From contig CAJINV010000006.1 in NCBI GenBank assembly GCA_905178155.1, positions 4,030,130 through 4,094,129 on the forward strand: a DNA stretch of 64,000 nt, written 5' to 3'. The position numbers and the translations under genes are program-made. The DNA comes from Amoebophrya sp. A120 (lineage: Eukaryota; Sar; Dinophyceae; Syndiniales; Amoebophryaceae). Under the pieces are notes generated by a model that was given only the letters and a program-made list of their open reading frames with translations, had not been told where the DNA came from and ran no database searches. Below, piece by piece: positions 36,090 to 52,465 of this stretch; the stretch's first letter is position 1; every line of letters begins with the position of its first letter.

Positions 36090-37967
36090 GATTTTGTGGC
36101 TAGTTTATTTCCACACTGACACTAACTTGTGTAAGCAAAGTACGAACAAACCAGCAACCGCACACCAGTTGTCCCTCGAAAAATCTACTGCGGTGCAACA
36201 CTGTTTTAGGACGAGAGGGGCGACGTAATCAATGTATCTGCACGAGCGATACACTCGTAAAAAAGCAATTCCGACTGTGAGGGACTAAGTACCGAGAAAA
36301 GGCTTGGCTCTGAATGTCTATACCAGTACGAATGCTTCCGGTTTAAGTTTATGTAGCTCGCGGCTTCTTGTCACTTCTTGCAGGACGGCATGCTTCCCTT
36401 CTATCTAGTTCTTTTTTTGCCGCAACGATATCCTTGTGAACCACTACGACCCAGGTGCAATGACAAATCCGTCGAAACGAGGCCCGAACTAGTCCTAGTT
36501 GGCTTCGACTTTTCCATGATGACAATGAAATTCCTCCGCAGAGAGAGACGGGAGAGGTTCTTGCATGCAGACCGAGGAAACGACACGACAGATGGAAACG
36601 ATTGCGAGGATTTGCATCCGAACAGCGGAATCACAGCACAACAAACTACTTCCAAACGACGCACCGGCGCGTCGTTTATGTAGCAGCTTCTAGTAGAAAG
36701 ACAGTGACAGGATTTTTCATGTTACAAATACGTTAAAAACAAGGTATCATGATCTTCTCGTGCATGAAACATTTTCAGCGAGAAAAAGTGCTAGGGGTTC
36801 ATTTGAAAAGAAAAAGGTCGCTTTGAAGAGCAGTAGATAGAAGTAGACTCTACGGCATAAGCTATTTTTAGACACCATCATACATCAATCCACCTGCTAT
36901 AAGTTTCCTGATTCTGCTACTGATCGCTGCGTTTTACAGATACTACTTGACGTGTCGTTTCTTGTTTTCCTACCTGTTGCGTTCGCCTTGTCGTGCCGTT
37001 TCAGATGAATTTAGCTATTAAGCATAAGTCGAAAAAGACCCATCCTGTCTACTGTCAACATGGGTACAGCCTAAAGGAAAAACAAGCTAGACATGGTCAT
37101 TTGGGCGGGCAAACTAATCTAGAATGTTGTATTTTTAAAATTGGTTGGGATACTAGTATATTTATGTCGAACCTGATCGTGCTAACATTTTTCTGACGGA
37201 AGTCTTTTTATGTAAAAAGGGGGTTGCGATCTACGAGTTGTGATAGTATGCGATAGAGGTGTTCGATGAAAAAGTGTATACAAGGATAATAAACATGCTG
37301 ATTCGATTGACCTGATAGGACGAAATAGAAGAACAAGAAGTTTTTAGCACTGTAAGAGTTGTAATAAACAGAGTTATTAGAAACTAGTATAACAGGATTA
37401 TAACAAGTGTTTTTGACAACAGGTTGATGTAGTCGACTTAGCTGTGCCTCGCGGGAGGTGGAACTTCTCGAGTACTGCGCTCGTCGTCGATATTTATAGT
37501 ACAATAGGCCATCGTTAGATACCCTAATAGATTCCCATTGTGCAACATTTTTGGTTCGTTTTGTCCACACGGTGCTAGTATCTCGTTGTCCTTGTGCCTT
37601 TACGTCACTACGAAATAAATATATGGTCGCCTGCCGTCGCCCCGGCTTCGTTTTGACATTTTTTCCTTGTTCGCGAGGTCGTGGACATTTTTGGTTTGGA
37701 ACTGCTACTATCAAAATCTTGTGCATTTAGTCGTAATTGTAATGTAAACCTAAAACCGAGAGAAATGTAAAGAGTGTACTATGCGTATTTAAGTGTGAAA
37801 AATGTCTTGACTGTAAAATGGTATTAAAAACTTAACAAGCAGATAAAGATATCAAGGTTGATGTACTATTGTCGAAGAAAAGTTTCTACTTATTGAATCC
37901 GTGTAGTGGATTTTTGTTTTCAATTTCATTTTCATCAAAACTGAAACTGTACTTTTCTACTACAACT
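36090..37967. other. Intergenic, AT-rich
   Basis: Long non-coding stretch. The open frames at 36378-36683 and 37208-37726 have no support. The promoter of the hypothetical gene should lie at its left end. Confidence 0.5.
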
Positions 37968-38275
37968 TATGAAAGCGTCAGGTTTGAAATCGTCAAGGTT
38001 GAAATAGTTTGCCATGCATAAAACCGATACCAGTCGGAAGCCCAGTTATCAAGCGGCGCATGACAAATTTTCTGAGCAGTGGAATCCAATTTGTCATGCT
38101 GTTTGGGCACAGAAGACTGCTTTTGTCATGCTACTTTAGCAGCTCTATCTCAAACCCTAAACAGGCTTACAATCGGCCTCGCTTGCCATTCCTGCAAGAG
38201 AGGCACTTCATGCCTTGCATTTTATGCATGACAAACTATTTCAACTTTGACGATTTCAATCCTGACACTCCCATA
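37968..38275. mobile_element. Introner, family G, outside any coding region
   Basis: TIR with GTCAGGATCGAAATCG-like ends; target duplication CAACT exact. Lies 77 bases downstream of the kinase stop, so it may be a 3' UTR intron. Confidence 0.83.
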
Positions 38276-38351
38276 CAACTACGGTTGTGAGTACTATTAA
38301 ACGTCCTGTTCGTGGACACTGTCAAAACTTGTCGGATGATCCAGCCGATTT

Positions 38352-42181
<3,830 letters not shown>

Positions 42182-42766
42182 AGCGTTGTGTTTGCTTTTT
42201 GTATGATTATACACTGAATACTAGTAAGTTTTAAATCGGGAAAAAAAATCGCGGTTGTGTGCTGTTGACAAGGATTTTGGTTTTCAAAATTGTTGATGAT
42301 GTCAAAAGAAGGTTGATGTCGAGTAGTAGTAGTTTACTGAGGGGGGAATTATAAAATCACAACTGTGACACTGTGAGAATTCATTAGTTCAAGGGTGTGA
42401 ATTCAAAACTACGTGCTCGTCAAGTGGTGCTGCTCAGAAAGTATTCACTTGACGTAGAGCTGCTGTACTAGAACTTTCTCGCTTTTCTGACGGACCAGAC
42501 TCTACTATAATTGAGGACGGTCGCACGACTTCTAACGGTCTACTTCTTTTTGCCGCCCCCGCCCGAGTGTAGTACTTACTTACGACAGCAGGCTTACGAC
42601 AGGAGGAGTTGTAGCTGTAGAGGAGAAAATCTTCACGCACGCAGTTCTAGAAGGACGGTCATGGTAAGTAGATGTGGTCCGGAAACTACAAGCATCGTAC
42701 GTAGTAAACCGATTCATTCGACCACGAGCCAGTTCATGTTCACAAAAAAAAACGTTTTCTTGTTGT
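42182..42766. other. Upstream region of the kinase gene
   Basis: AT-rich, no gene. It should contain the kinase promoter. Confidence 0.5.
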
Positions 42767-44240
42767 ACTAGCAGACCCACCGACGTGTACAAAGCATTCA
42801 TGGTACTAGCAGACCCACCGACGTGTGCAACGCATTCATGGATTTATACTAGTATGAGAGCGTCAGGTGCTTATTCTTCAACTACTTTCAAAATTTTTCT
42901 TTGGTGCTTGGAGGGGCATTGTCTCATGTTTTTGCTTCTTGCTTGCAGAGCGCGCGCACCGACGCGGCCTGTGCTCGTCCGTTCTGCGCACCAAGACGCT
43001 TAAAGCCTGCAGGCCTCTGTCCTGCTGGCACGCACAATCTGGGACCGCAAGACAGCCCTTTCCTGGGGTGCCGTGTTTGTGGGGCTTTCAGGTAGGGGCA
43101 AGCGGAAAGTCAACATACGGAAAGGAGTTGCCCCCGCGCCGATGGGCAGCCGCTCGCACGCTCGCAAATATATCGAAATGGCTGACGCGCCTGCATCAAA
43201 CACACCAAACAGGGGGAAAACTCCGCGCGGCTGCGCATGAGTCTTCTTGGCACGGTGTGGCGACGTCGCACTACCAAGGTCAGACAGAGAAGAGTAGCAT
43301 CACACCGGGCCAAGGGTCTCGGTAGAATAAATTGCCTACCATCGCTCTCGCATGGGGGCGCGAATAGTCTCGGAGAGTCGGGCTGACGTGTTTCCTTGAA
43401 TTTGCCGTCAAGTGGATTCGGCCCATCGCGTAGCTGCCCAAATGGGCCATTATAACATGTGCAGGAGAGGAACGCAAATCGCAACGCAGTGGCGCCAGCG
43501 CGTGATGTAGAGGCCCAGCATCCCCAGTCTTCGGGCCGCCGGCAGGCGCAGTGGGGGTTGCTGACTAGGGCGGCATAGGCAGCAGGCACTCTTGCCCGGT
43601 GAGTTGGCGAGAGGGGGCCCTCTGGCCAGATATTTCATTTTCCCAAGAAGGGCGACCCCTTCTGGACCCTCTTCGGGCACCCTCTAAGTAGTTGAGGACT
43701 AGGGGCAGCCGAACGACCCCCCAAGTGACTCCAGGCCGCATGCTATGGCGATTTTTTTCTCAACTACTTAGAGGCAGCCGAGAGGGGTGCCGGAGGGGGG
43801 TGAAAGGTACTCGTCTCGAAGGCGCCTCATGAATGAGAGTTCGAATTGTTGCAGTCAGGACATGGGGCGGACTTCGGGCGCCAAACACAGCGGCCGGCCG
43901 AAGTCGTGCACCTGTCCAGCAGGAGGCTTGCCTTTACCCGGCCAGCCATCTTGCAGCGCCGCTGCCAGGGCACCATTACGCCCGAGGCGCGCCCATGCAG
44001 AAATGCAGAAGGGGCCGATGCGTTCGCAAGTGGGCAACGGCCGGGAGACTGCGCCGCAAGCGCATCAAACACCACCCGAAGAGCGGAGGTGGCCAGCTCC
44101 GCGCTTGGCATGCGAAGGCGCCCCTAGTCAGGTGCGGGGGCGGTGCTGCGGCCTTCCTGCTCACTGTGGCTTTCCTGCTCAGGTGCTCCTGTGCTAGCAG
44201 ACCCACCCCACCGACGTGTACAACGCATTCATGGATTTAT
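42767..44240. repeat. GC-rich island flanked by 38-bp direct repeats
   Basis: A unit (TACTAGCAGACCCACCGACG, then TGTRCAAMGCATTCATGG) occurs twice in tandem at 42767-42841 and again at about 44192-44238. Between the copies is a GC-rich tract unlike the surrounding AT-rich DNA. It holds two diverged segments related to each other (around GCATCAAACACACC at 43190 and GCATCAAACACCACC at 44060) and 16-bp inverted arms (43681-43696 and 43759-43774). No convincing gene is found in it. It may be a transposed or foreign segment. Confidence 0.5.
43681..43774. repeat. Inverted repeat with 16-bp perfect arms
   Basis: CCTCTAAGTAGTTGAG at 43681 pairs with CTCAACTACTTAGAGG at 43759, with a 62-base loop. It lies in the middle of the GC-rich island. 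Confidence 0.75.
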
Positions 44241-44921
44241 ACCAGCGTTGTCTTTGCATCAATTCTGAAATTCAACTCAGCGAGGCGGACGATCTAATCT
44301 TTGCCTGTACGATACAGTAAAACTCAGGACGAAGACGTGTAGTTCTTATCCTTATTGGCTTTGCGCTGTCTAGCTCGGCAATCAAATGAAACGAAGACCG
44401 ATCATTTCTTTGAGGAGCACCGTACTGCCTTTGCGATCATACGAAGAAATAGAAAAAAGAGCAAACGCAACCGATTTGTCCCTTTGCAAAAAAGTTGTAC
44501 TATCTTACCGATCTTTTCCTATAGTACTTATCAGTCCCGAACGGAACAGCGTCAGATTCATGCACTTCTTTTGACGAGATGAAGGATCATGCTCTGTGCT
44601 TTCTAATTCTGACGTGAGTTCCTTTTCCTGATTGATAGCAGGAGGGTCGCCGCAAAATAAATCACGTCTTTCTCCCTTTCTTGTTTCTTCGAATTTTACA
44701 CAAGTACACGTGGTTCATCTTGGGGACTCGACGATAAGGGATTAGTAGTACAAGGGTGCATTTCTTTCTTCATCTCGAGCTAGAGATAAGATAGATAGAG
44801 GACACTCTGCCACCACGTCTTCGTGCCAATACAAGGGTACAACAACAGAGAAGCTTACTCCTTCACTTCTCCATACTATTTCATCATACAGTTTGTGATG
44901 CAGAAACCACTGCAAACAGAC
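44241..44921. other. Intergenic
   Basis: No coding region supported. Confidence 0.5.
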
Positions 44922-47900
44922 CTAAAACCCGGGCGCACACTTCACCTCGATCGACAGCAGCTCGTGCTCGTCGTCCACAAGTTTGCGGCTTGGAGGTATG
45001 GATAGAGAATTAGGAAAGTTTGTCATGCGCACTGGAATATTAGCGTGGAGAAAATTTCACGTTTTGCTGCTCGTCGCAGAGAACGACAAGAAGCAGCAGC
45101 TGCTGCATGACAACGCTCATACCAGCACAAGCACCCACTGCATGACAAAAAACCGCCCTTTTCCTCTATCCATACCCTTGTATGCGAACACGTATTCATT
45201 CTTCGGGCAGGAACAACCCACCCACTCTTCACTGGTGGCTGGGTCGTATCGCCCCCGGCTGATCGCCTCCTCCAGCGAAAAAAGTTTCACGGCTTCTTGG
45301 GGCACCATTAGCGTGTCGCAGGCTGTTGAGAGATTTGTTTTTTATCACGTTTCGTACAACCAGCATGAGAAAACCATTTTCCATACAGGAATCAGCATGA
45401 CAAACTGGCAATATTAATATTTTCAATACTTATCCATCCCCCGTACTTGTAATCCGCGTACTTTAAGTATCAAATGCAAAAATGTCTGGGTCTGGAACTT
45501 GTGATGCTGCATTTGGATGTCTAAAAGATTTGTGTTGCATGAGCAGCAAAGGGAGTGCAGTTTTGGCTACGGGAAGAGGGCATTTGTCATGCGGAATAGG
45601 TATCAAGAATCCCTCAAAAAACCTGTGATGCTAGGGCATGCATCACAGACATCATGGCCCATGCAAAATGTGCATGACAAGCTCCGACTCTTCCAGACCC
45701 AGACATTTTTGCAATCCATATCAAGTCGTGTTGTTGCTTGTACTCTGGAAACCCTGCTTTGCATATGCACTGCAAAAGTCAAAGTGTTGTAATTGCGGTC
45801 CTGCATTACAAATCTTTTTCTCAAAGGTAGAACCGCATTACAAATTCCACTTCGCATGCCGAGCAAATTTGTGATGCGATTCCTACTAGTACGACTAACT
45901 TTTGCAATGCATAGTGCAGTACAGTTCGAGCACCGGGTGTAAACTGATCATCGACACAAGCCCTATCAAATGCAAAAGTGTCTGGGTCTGGAAACTTGTG
46001 ATGCTGGGTGGCGTCTCATGATAAGGCCACAAATGCTGGCTCAGCATGACAAGTTTCTGAGCTTCTAGGTGTTGCCTATTCTGCCCGACAAACTGCGTTT
46101 CTGCATCACAGAAAAACGGAGCTCTTCGGTAACGTGCATGACAGATTTAAGAGTCATGCCAGACAAGCATGACAAACATGCATTCTTCCAGACCCAGACA
46201 TTTTTGCACTTGATAAACCCCCGGTCAAAACAGCTTCCGTAGATGGACCCGTTGTCCAATCTCGTCAATCGCATGGGATACAGCGCAAACGACGTCGGCG
46301 TGAAGTGTGACTGGTCCCGTTATGGTCTTTGCAAATATCGATCTGGGTCTGGGAATTTGTGATGCAAGAGCTGAAAGACAAGAGGATCTGTGATGCATGA
46401 GTACGAGTGGCCACTTTTTGTGTCGTGCTGGAGGCCAGTTTGTCATGCGTTTTCCAAGAACGAATGAATCTGTAACATATTTATATGCCTCTGAAAATTA
46501 TTTCTGATGCCGTTCTGCCGTACAAGCGACCAACCTGCGATGCGAGCTTCAGCAACACAAATTTCTAGACCCAGACATATTTGCCATCCATACCCGCCTC
46601 TGGCACGCGATTTCCCAGTCGGCGGTGGACTTCAACCCTTTCCTTCGGAAGCCGGACACTAGGTACTGCTCGGTCGTTTTCGTCCGGAGGTTTTCCTGTG
46701 TCAAACCGCATTTCACTATCCTATGTAAAAGCGTCCCCACCCCGGAGTTGTCATGCGAATCTCCATGGTAAAAATGTTTCTATTGCGGAGCCCCATGAGA
46801 GGCACTTTGTGCTCGTGCTTCGAAATTTGTCACGCTCCCATCGGCATGATGTGCCAGATCTGCGATGCTTCTGAACTAGCTAAACAGGATTACACTACGA
46901 GGCCAAACTTGTCATGCAGAACTCTCAAAACTTGGAACTTTGTCTTGCAGATTTCCCAACTTGACTATGGGGTGGGGATGTTTTTACATATGATATTAAC
47001 CACGGAGGCGCTGTCCTCTACTGATACCCAGCCATCCTCCGCCTCGAAGTCGCCGTCGCCAATCCCGATGAACCGCGGCCAGCGCATCATATGTAAAAAC
47101 GTCCCCAACTTCCCAAAGTCAAGTTGGGAACTCAGCAACACAAATCCAGAAGTTTTGGAAGCCACGCATGACAAAATGGAGTCCGCAGTGTAGTAGTGCA
47201 TGTTAGTAAGGACATCCGCATCACAAATCCATTTGCTTATCCTGTTTGCAGAATTACAAATTCCAAAACTACACGATTGGAAATGCCTGTCATGCGGAAG
47301 CGCATTACAAGTGTTCGTGTCATTGCAAATGTGCATGACAACTCTGGGGTTGTGGGGACGTTTTTACACGGGATACAGCGCAGCGAATCTTCGTTCTGCT
47401 CGTCTTCCGCAGCTTGGGCTCGTTCGTCATATCCTGTGCAAAAGCATCGTACTCGTTTTAATTGCATTTATGCATTACAAATCTCTTTCTTAAGCTGTAT
47501 CCGAATTACAAATTCCATTTGTCATGCTGAGCTAATTTGTAATGCAGTACTACGAGTACGATACTTTTGCAATTCATACGTCACTCAAGTCGTTGAAGGA
47601 AATCGTGGATTCTCGGCCTTATCAAATGCAAAAGCATCGTGCTCGTATAAATGCAGGTCTTGCATTACAAATTTCTTTGTCAAGGCAAATCAGCATTACA
47701 AATTTTATTTCTCATGCTGAGAAAATTTGTAATGCATTTATATGAGTACGATACTTTTGCAGTTCATAGGCCTGAAGGTCGTATAGAAATTGTACTCATT
47801 TGAGTATCATAGTCACTTTGCACCATGCTCGGCGACATTACAAGACAAAATCAAAAAATAGCAGGTGTAGCTCCAAGAACTCCATAATACGGTAATATGA

Positions 47901-48145
47901 CAAAAACCAAACCGAAAATCAATACGGAGCCACGTCGGATGGAACACTTCGTTCTCGCCGAGGTATTTTGACCCCTGCGGCACAAACCCCGCGGTTTCCC
48001 GCTGCGTTGCGCGGCCGTCGCGTTGCGCGGTGGTGGAGTGCAAGAAAGAGGAGGTTGCAACAAGAGTGAGGAAGCAAGCTGTGTGGTTCGATGAAATGGT
48101 TCCTGGACGACCCCATCGTTTTGTCTTTTTGCGGGCCCGCGCCAT
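44922..48145 (-). CDS. Unidentified, probably secreted protein (first and last junctions unresolved)
   Basis: ATG at 48145 opens MARARKKTKRWGRPG, then a hydrophobic run (ACFLTLVATSSFLH) that could be a signal peptide, and a part ending SKYLGENEVFHPTW. From 47838 a second open stretch (MVQSDYDTQMSTISIRPSGR) splices in frame through eight introners and one GT-AG intron (45323-45429) to SLEEAISRGRYDPATSEEW and NEYVFAYK. How the 48145 exon joins it is unclear (a GT-AG intron from about 47943 is possible), so these may be two genes. The last intron (about 45003-45170) has matching ends GGTATGGATAGAG and CTCTATCCATACC; the tail is probably KLVDDEHELLSIEVKCAPGF with stop at 44922. No family recognised. 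Confidence 0.6.
45323..45429 (-). other. GT-AG intron in the 44922-48145 gene (107 bp)
   Basis: Donor GTATTG, acceptor CAACAG; joins YKYGGWI to TCDTLMVPQ. Contains GCATGACAAAC. Confidence 0.7.
45468..45720. mobile_element. Introner, family A
   Basis: Flanks TTAAG/TCAAG. Confidence 0.83.
45764..45913. mobile_element. Introner, family B
   Basis: Flanks TTGCA/GTGCA; TIR diverged. Confidence 0.78.
45964..46215. mobile_element. Introner, family A
   Basis: Flanks AGCCC/AACCC. Confidence 0.83.
46321..46592. mobile_element. Introner, family A (diverged)
   Basis: Flanks CCCGT/CCCGC; left arm reads TTGCAAATATCGATCTGGG. Confidence 0.78.
46717..46995. mobile_element. Introner, family D
   Basis: Flanks TTCAC/TTAAC. 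Confidence 0.8.
47085..47375. mobile_element. Introner, family D
   Basis: Target duplication CAGCG exact; left end CATCATATG. Confidence 0.82.
47430..47578. mobile_element. Introner, family B
   Basis: Target duplication CGTCA exact. Confidence 0.87.
47620..47768. mobile_element. Introner, family B
   Basis: Target duplication GGCCT exact; a 41-base exon separates it from the previous family B copy. Confidence 0.87.
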
Positions 48146-49375
48146 CTTCTTTGGCTGTTGTTCTAAAATAAACGCTGTAGCGGAAATTATGTGCTTACAA
48201 CACCAAGAATCTTCTTCATCTTCACTGGTGAAGTTTTCATTTTTATCTTCGCAAGCTACAGGTCTTCAGAATTACGAAGAGGAGAAATTGCAATTCGCGA
48301 CAGAAGTGTGGTCCTTGCTTTGTGCTACACGTAGTTCCTTCTTGCGCCCTCCGTTTTTCTCAGGAACAATTTCCGACCTCGCTCAACACTTCACTCGCAA
48401 CTCTCGAACTGCTGCCACGCACGACAACTCACCATGATTTTTTGATACACAAAACTACATGCGTTATGTTAGAACAGTATCGTGTGTAGCGAAATTTTTT
48501 GCAGCAATGAAGCAGTGCCGTGGCGTGCTGTTTTCGTCCCGGTGATTTTTTCATTTCTAAAATGATATGCCAAAAGTAGAAGCCTAAATACCAGTTTTTT
48601 TTTTTTTATGGTCACAAACGAAGGTAGTTAATATTCTTCCGCCCGTTCTTTTAGGCGACGAGAGAAACCACCTGCAGGGGCAGCTTTCACAATAACGTAA
48701 CACCAACGTAGGTGTTGATTTTGTGACAGCTCGAAAAACGAAAAATTGTACATAATGTAGATAGGCAAATAGAGGTCAAAACAAAGTAACAGGCAAAAAA
48801 ATGTACGTAGAGCGACCAGGGGTTATTTTTCGTGGAAAAACCTACCTTAAGACGCCCGTCGCACAAAATCATACAAGTTGGAGCGGTGCAACCAATAAAC
48901 TACAGCCCGGCACGACGACCGAGTGCAGCTGGTTAGAATCAGGTAAAATCATACATAAACATTTTTTCTTCTCCTTTATTGTAAATCCCTTTTGAAAGTA
49001 AAAAAAGATAGACTTCGTGTCAATGCTGACAGGATCATCAATGGTGTGACACAACTCCGTGTCTACTTCTTGGTTATCTCTAGAAGAAGTTGCGGCTCCC
49101 CGAGAAGATGTGGTCTACTTGTTGAGGTGAATCTCTTTATCCAATCTTTTCTGGTCCTCGGGTCTGTGTTATGTTTCTTCCCTTTCTGTTGTAAAAATTC
49201 CTCTGATGATGTTGTTGATGAAAAAGCTTTTTGTAAGTAGAACAACCAGCCCTGTTGACCGACAAAATTGCTTGCCTGGTCGTGGTTGTGGACGAGGACC
49301 TGTGTATAAAAACTATACACAGATTTTGTTTCTAGCTCCTGAGCTGTTGAACTACTCTTGCTTGTACCAATCATT
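48146..49375. other. Intergenic
   Basis: AT-rich with a poly-T run near 48595. No gene or TIR element seen. Confidence 0.55.
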
Positions 49376-51409
49376 TTACACCGTCTCGTTCCGCGTCCAT
49401 CCAAACCGGACGTAGTCCTTGACAATCCGCATCAGCGGCTTGCCGTAGTGCGGGTGGTCTTTTACCTGGCCAAACGCGTCGCCCTGCCGAATTCGCAGCA
49501 TGCACATCACCGCCAGCGTCCCGAGGCCGTACCGCGAGGCGACAATCAAAAGGGACAGCAAGAGGTTCAACCAGGTCGGCAAGCTGTGCGGCGCCTGGCA
49601 GCAGATGAACAAGACGGGGCACATATCCTGTGCAAAAACGGGGCCCACACCCAACAGTTGATGTCATGCAATAAACCTGCATTCATAGTCCCCTAAAAAT
49701 GTTTCTCATGCGCAGCCACGACCATATAATGAGGGCCGTTTTCTAATGCTATATCTGGGAGTTTGTCTTCGTCATGCTGGAATCAGGATAGGGTAGTCGA
49801 TTTGTGATGCGGTTCCACTAGTACGCTACCTGAAACAAGATTTTTACACTAAGAGCCCAGATACTTGTCATGCGAAGCAGCAAAAACTTCGTGATTTGTG
49901 TAGCGAAGCCACTATCTTGACTCTGGGGAGGTGGTGACGTTTTTACTTAGGATAGGACAAGAGCCACAGGGGATGCATCACAGCCAGGAAGAGCAGCTGC
50001 AGTCCGTAGATACTGACTAAGGCGATTAGATACTCAACCTTCACGCCGGTCTTTTTCACCATCCAGAGGTATGGGGGTGTCACAGGATCGAAATCGTGTC
50101 AACGTTAAATAAAGTATTTTGTCATGCATAAAATCCCAAACAAAAATCGCCTCTGTTGCAGAGGACGCAAGGGAGGCAGCTCGTAGTGCTGGCAAGGGTC
50201 GAGAATTTGGCTGCTGATTAGCATGACAGAGGGGACGACGAGTCCTTCTCCTGTAACCAGCGTGACGGAAACTTGCTTCAAAGGCAAAGGAAATTTGTCA
50301 TGCGCCGACTATAAACGGTGGGCCCAGGCCCAACTGGTAAATCGATTTTATGCATTACAAATTTTTTCCACCTTGTCGATTTCGATCCTGACTCTTCTCC
50401 CATAAGAGGTTCAACGCCGGTAGGACTAAAGAGAGAAACCCAACCGGAATTAGCAAGCCGGTCGGGACGCCGGGAAGCCAGGGATTGGCAACTACATTTA
50501 CCCCAACATTGGCCGCGGCGATATAACGCTGGCCGTAAAACGAGTACGACACATTGATGTTGCGGAAAAAATCGTTGAGGAGCGGAGTGTATCAACTGCG
50601 AATATGTAGTCCGGGTCTGGTGGGATGCAAGGTTTGCGTTTGTCATGCTTGTCTGGCATGACTGAAGCAATTGTGATGCGTGTCCAAGATAAAGAGACCC
50701 TTTTTCATCTTGTCATGCAAATAAACGCAGCTTGTCATCGACAAAAGCTACAACACTAAGCAGCGCAGATACAACTTCTCATGCTTTACAAGTTTCTACA
50801 CCCAGATATGTTTGCAATGACAGAAAACTGGCGTGCTTGGGTGTAATTAAGATGCATGACAGACTTGAGGGCTATAAAAATGCTGGTCGAGCATGCCAAA
50901 GTTTGCAGCGCTCTTCCACCAGACCCATATTACATTCTTGCATTGCATAGCGTGTTCGCGAATTCCACCCCGAAAGCAAACAGAATCGCGCCAACACCCA
51001 GTTCCAGTAGCGAGGTGAGCAACAGGGCAACCAGCAGCCAGGTGGCGCAGGTGTTCAGAAGCGGTTTATTGTTCTCACCAGCATCCACCGCCGGCGCTTG
51101 GACAAAGTTCGCATGATTCCCCGCGGAGGAGGCCACACAACCTACAGGAGTTCCCTGCACAACAACTTGCTGCACACCGCTGGCTTGCTGTTGATGGTGG
51201 TCTACCAACATGTGGGTCTGCTCGTGATCATTCTGCATCGACTCGGCGTAGAAACTCTGTTTGCCCGAACAAATCGCGCCGGCCTGGAGCATCTGCTGCA
51301 GCTCCGCGTCGTGGTTGTCAACGTCGGCGATGTGAGTGCCCGCGGGCATAGGTTCTCCTTGCTGGTTCATTTGCTGCTGCCGATCTTGCGTGTTCATAGT
51401 TTGTGTCAT
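49376..51409 (-). CDS. Multi-span membrane protein of unknown family
   Basis: Four exons (51409-50950, 50589-50405, 50069-49955, 49623-49376) give 330 codons plus stop in frame across family A, G and D introners. The N-terminal 105 residues are Gln/His-rich and soluble (MTQTMNTQDRQQQMNQQGEP). At least five hydrophobic segments follow: LLVALLLTSLLELGVGAILF; TGLLIPVGFLSLVLPALNL; EYLIALVSIYGLQLLFLAVM; LLSPVLFICC; and NLLLSLLIVASRYGLGTLAV. A basic cytosolic tail ends WTRNETV. Topology and role are unknown. Confidence 0.78.
49624..49954. mobile_element. Introner, family D (diverged)
   Basis: Flanks GCACA/GGACA; left arm AAAAACGGGGCCCAC. Confidence 0.75.
50070..50404. mobile_element. Introner, family G
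   Basis: Target duplication AGAGG exact. Confidence 0.84.
50590..50949. mobile_element. Introner, family A (diverged, long)
   Basis: Flanks GAGTG/GCGTG; 360 bp, apparently with internal rearrangement: a TIR-like piece lies at about 50795-50818. Confidence 0.72.
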
Positions 51410-52465
51410 GATTTAGATTTTATTGCACTCACTCAATTATAGAGAAGAATTATATACGAATAGATTGATAAAGATCACGTTTGCTGATGTAGTTCGTGAC
51501 AATTTGATGAAAGCACAAGAGCGCTAGGCTCGTAGGACTATATCAAACCACTTCTAGTAAGTAGAGAGACCGCTGCAGTTAATATTGTTGTTACCAATGC
51601 TGTCGGATCATTAGGTTGGTGTTCCCATACGCCACGCAACGGTACTACCGCTTAGTACAGGGGCAGACGTGGTGGCGGTCCTCGAAATAAGATCAAAAGC
51701 TACTACAGCATTACTTAGTGCAGCCTCCGACTGCGAGGACTACAAAAGCGTTATAAGTACACTTTGTGATCAGCGATTCTTTTTTTTCTGTCGAGAAGAT
51801 CGAAATTTTTCATTTTCTTCAAGGGATCAATTTCTCTTTCTGCCATCCGGAGGTACTTAGGGAGATCCTTATGAATGTGTCGGTGAGCAGCGAGCTCCAT
51901 CGGAGCTGAAAGTCGCGATTCCATTCGTGCTGTATCGATTCATTTCGACAAATTTCCAATTTCACCAACAGTTTGTGTGCAATGTTTAGACGTTCACATC
52001 ATGTGGGATCTTCATTCCAAGCAAAACTTCTTCGTAGCGTCTCTGTCTTGTCTTTTTTCAGGCTAATGGCAATGTGTCAAGAACGGGCCTCGAAAGAGCA
52101 AGTAGAACTTCAATGGAAAAGTATCTATGATCAGTGGTTGTGGTCAAATTTAATTTTACAGAATAAGGTCGTGGTGACAACATAAAGCCGCCGATGTCAT
52201 GTATGAATGCTTCCGTAAATAAAAACCCGTTCTGCAAATTTTGGAAACACTATCGATTCTCTGAATGAAATTGAATTGTCTCAATAAACTCACACAGCTC
52301 CGTGCAATTGATATGATAGATGGTGTAGTCGCAATCGAATGACCCTCTTTGCGTATCAGGCGTGTACTATCAAATGAAGCAGAGTATCTTTCTACTACTT
52401 ATTTAACACAAGAAATAAAACAGGAGGACCTCCTCCTCCAAGAAATGCATGACGAAGTAAGTAAC
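51410..52465. other. Intergenic
   Basis: No gene supported; it separates two minus-strand genes. Confidence 0.55.

Noticed and set aside
36378-36683. 101-codon plus-strand frame with an overlapping antisense frame
   Set aside because: No homology or splice context; the two strands compete and neither is convincing.
37208-37726. 172-codon minus-strand open frame
   Set aside because: AT-rich region, no recognisable domain, no introner, low-complexity end. Chance is likely.
43360-43480. Possible rRNA fragment in the GC-rich island
   Set aside because: A short stretch (TTCCTTGAATTTGCCGTCAA) recalls rRNA, but no longer match to a conserved rRNA segment can be seen.
43110-44297. Several 100-160-codon frames in the GC-rich island
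   Set aside because: High GC lowers stop frequency, frames overlap on both strands, and they run across repeat borders.
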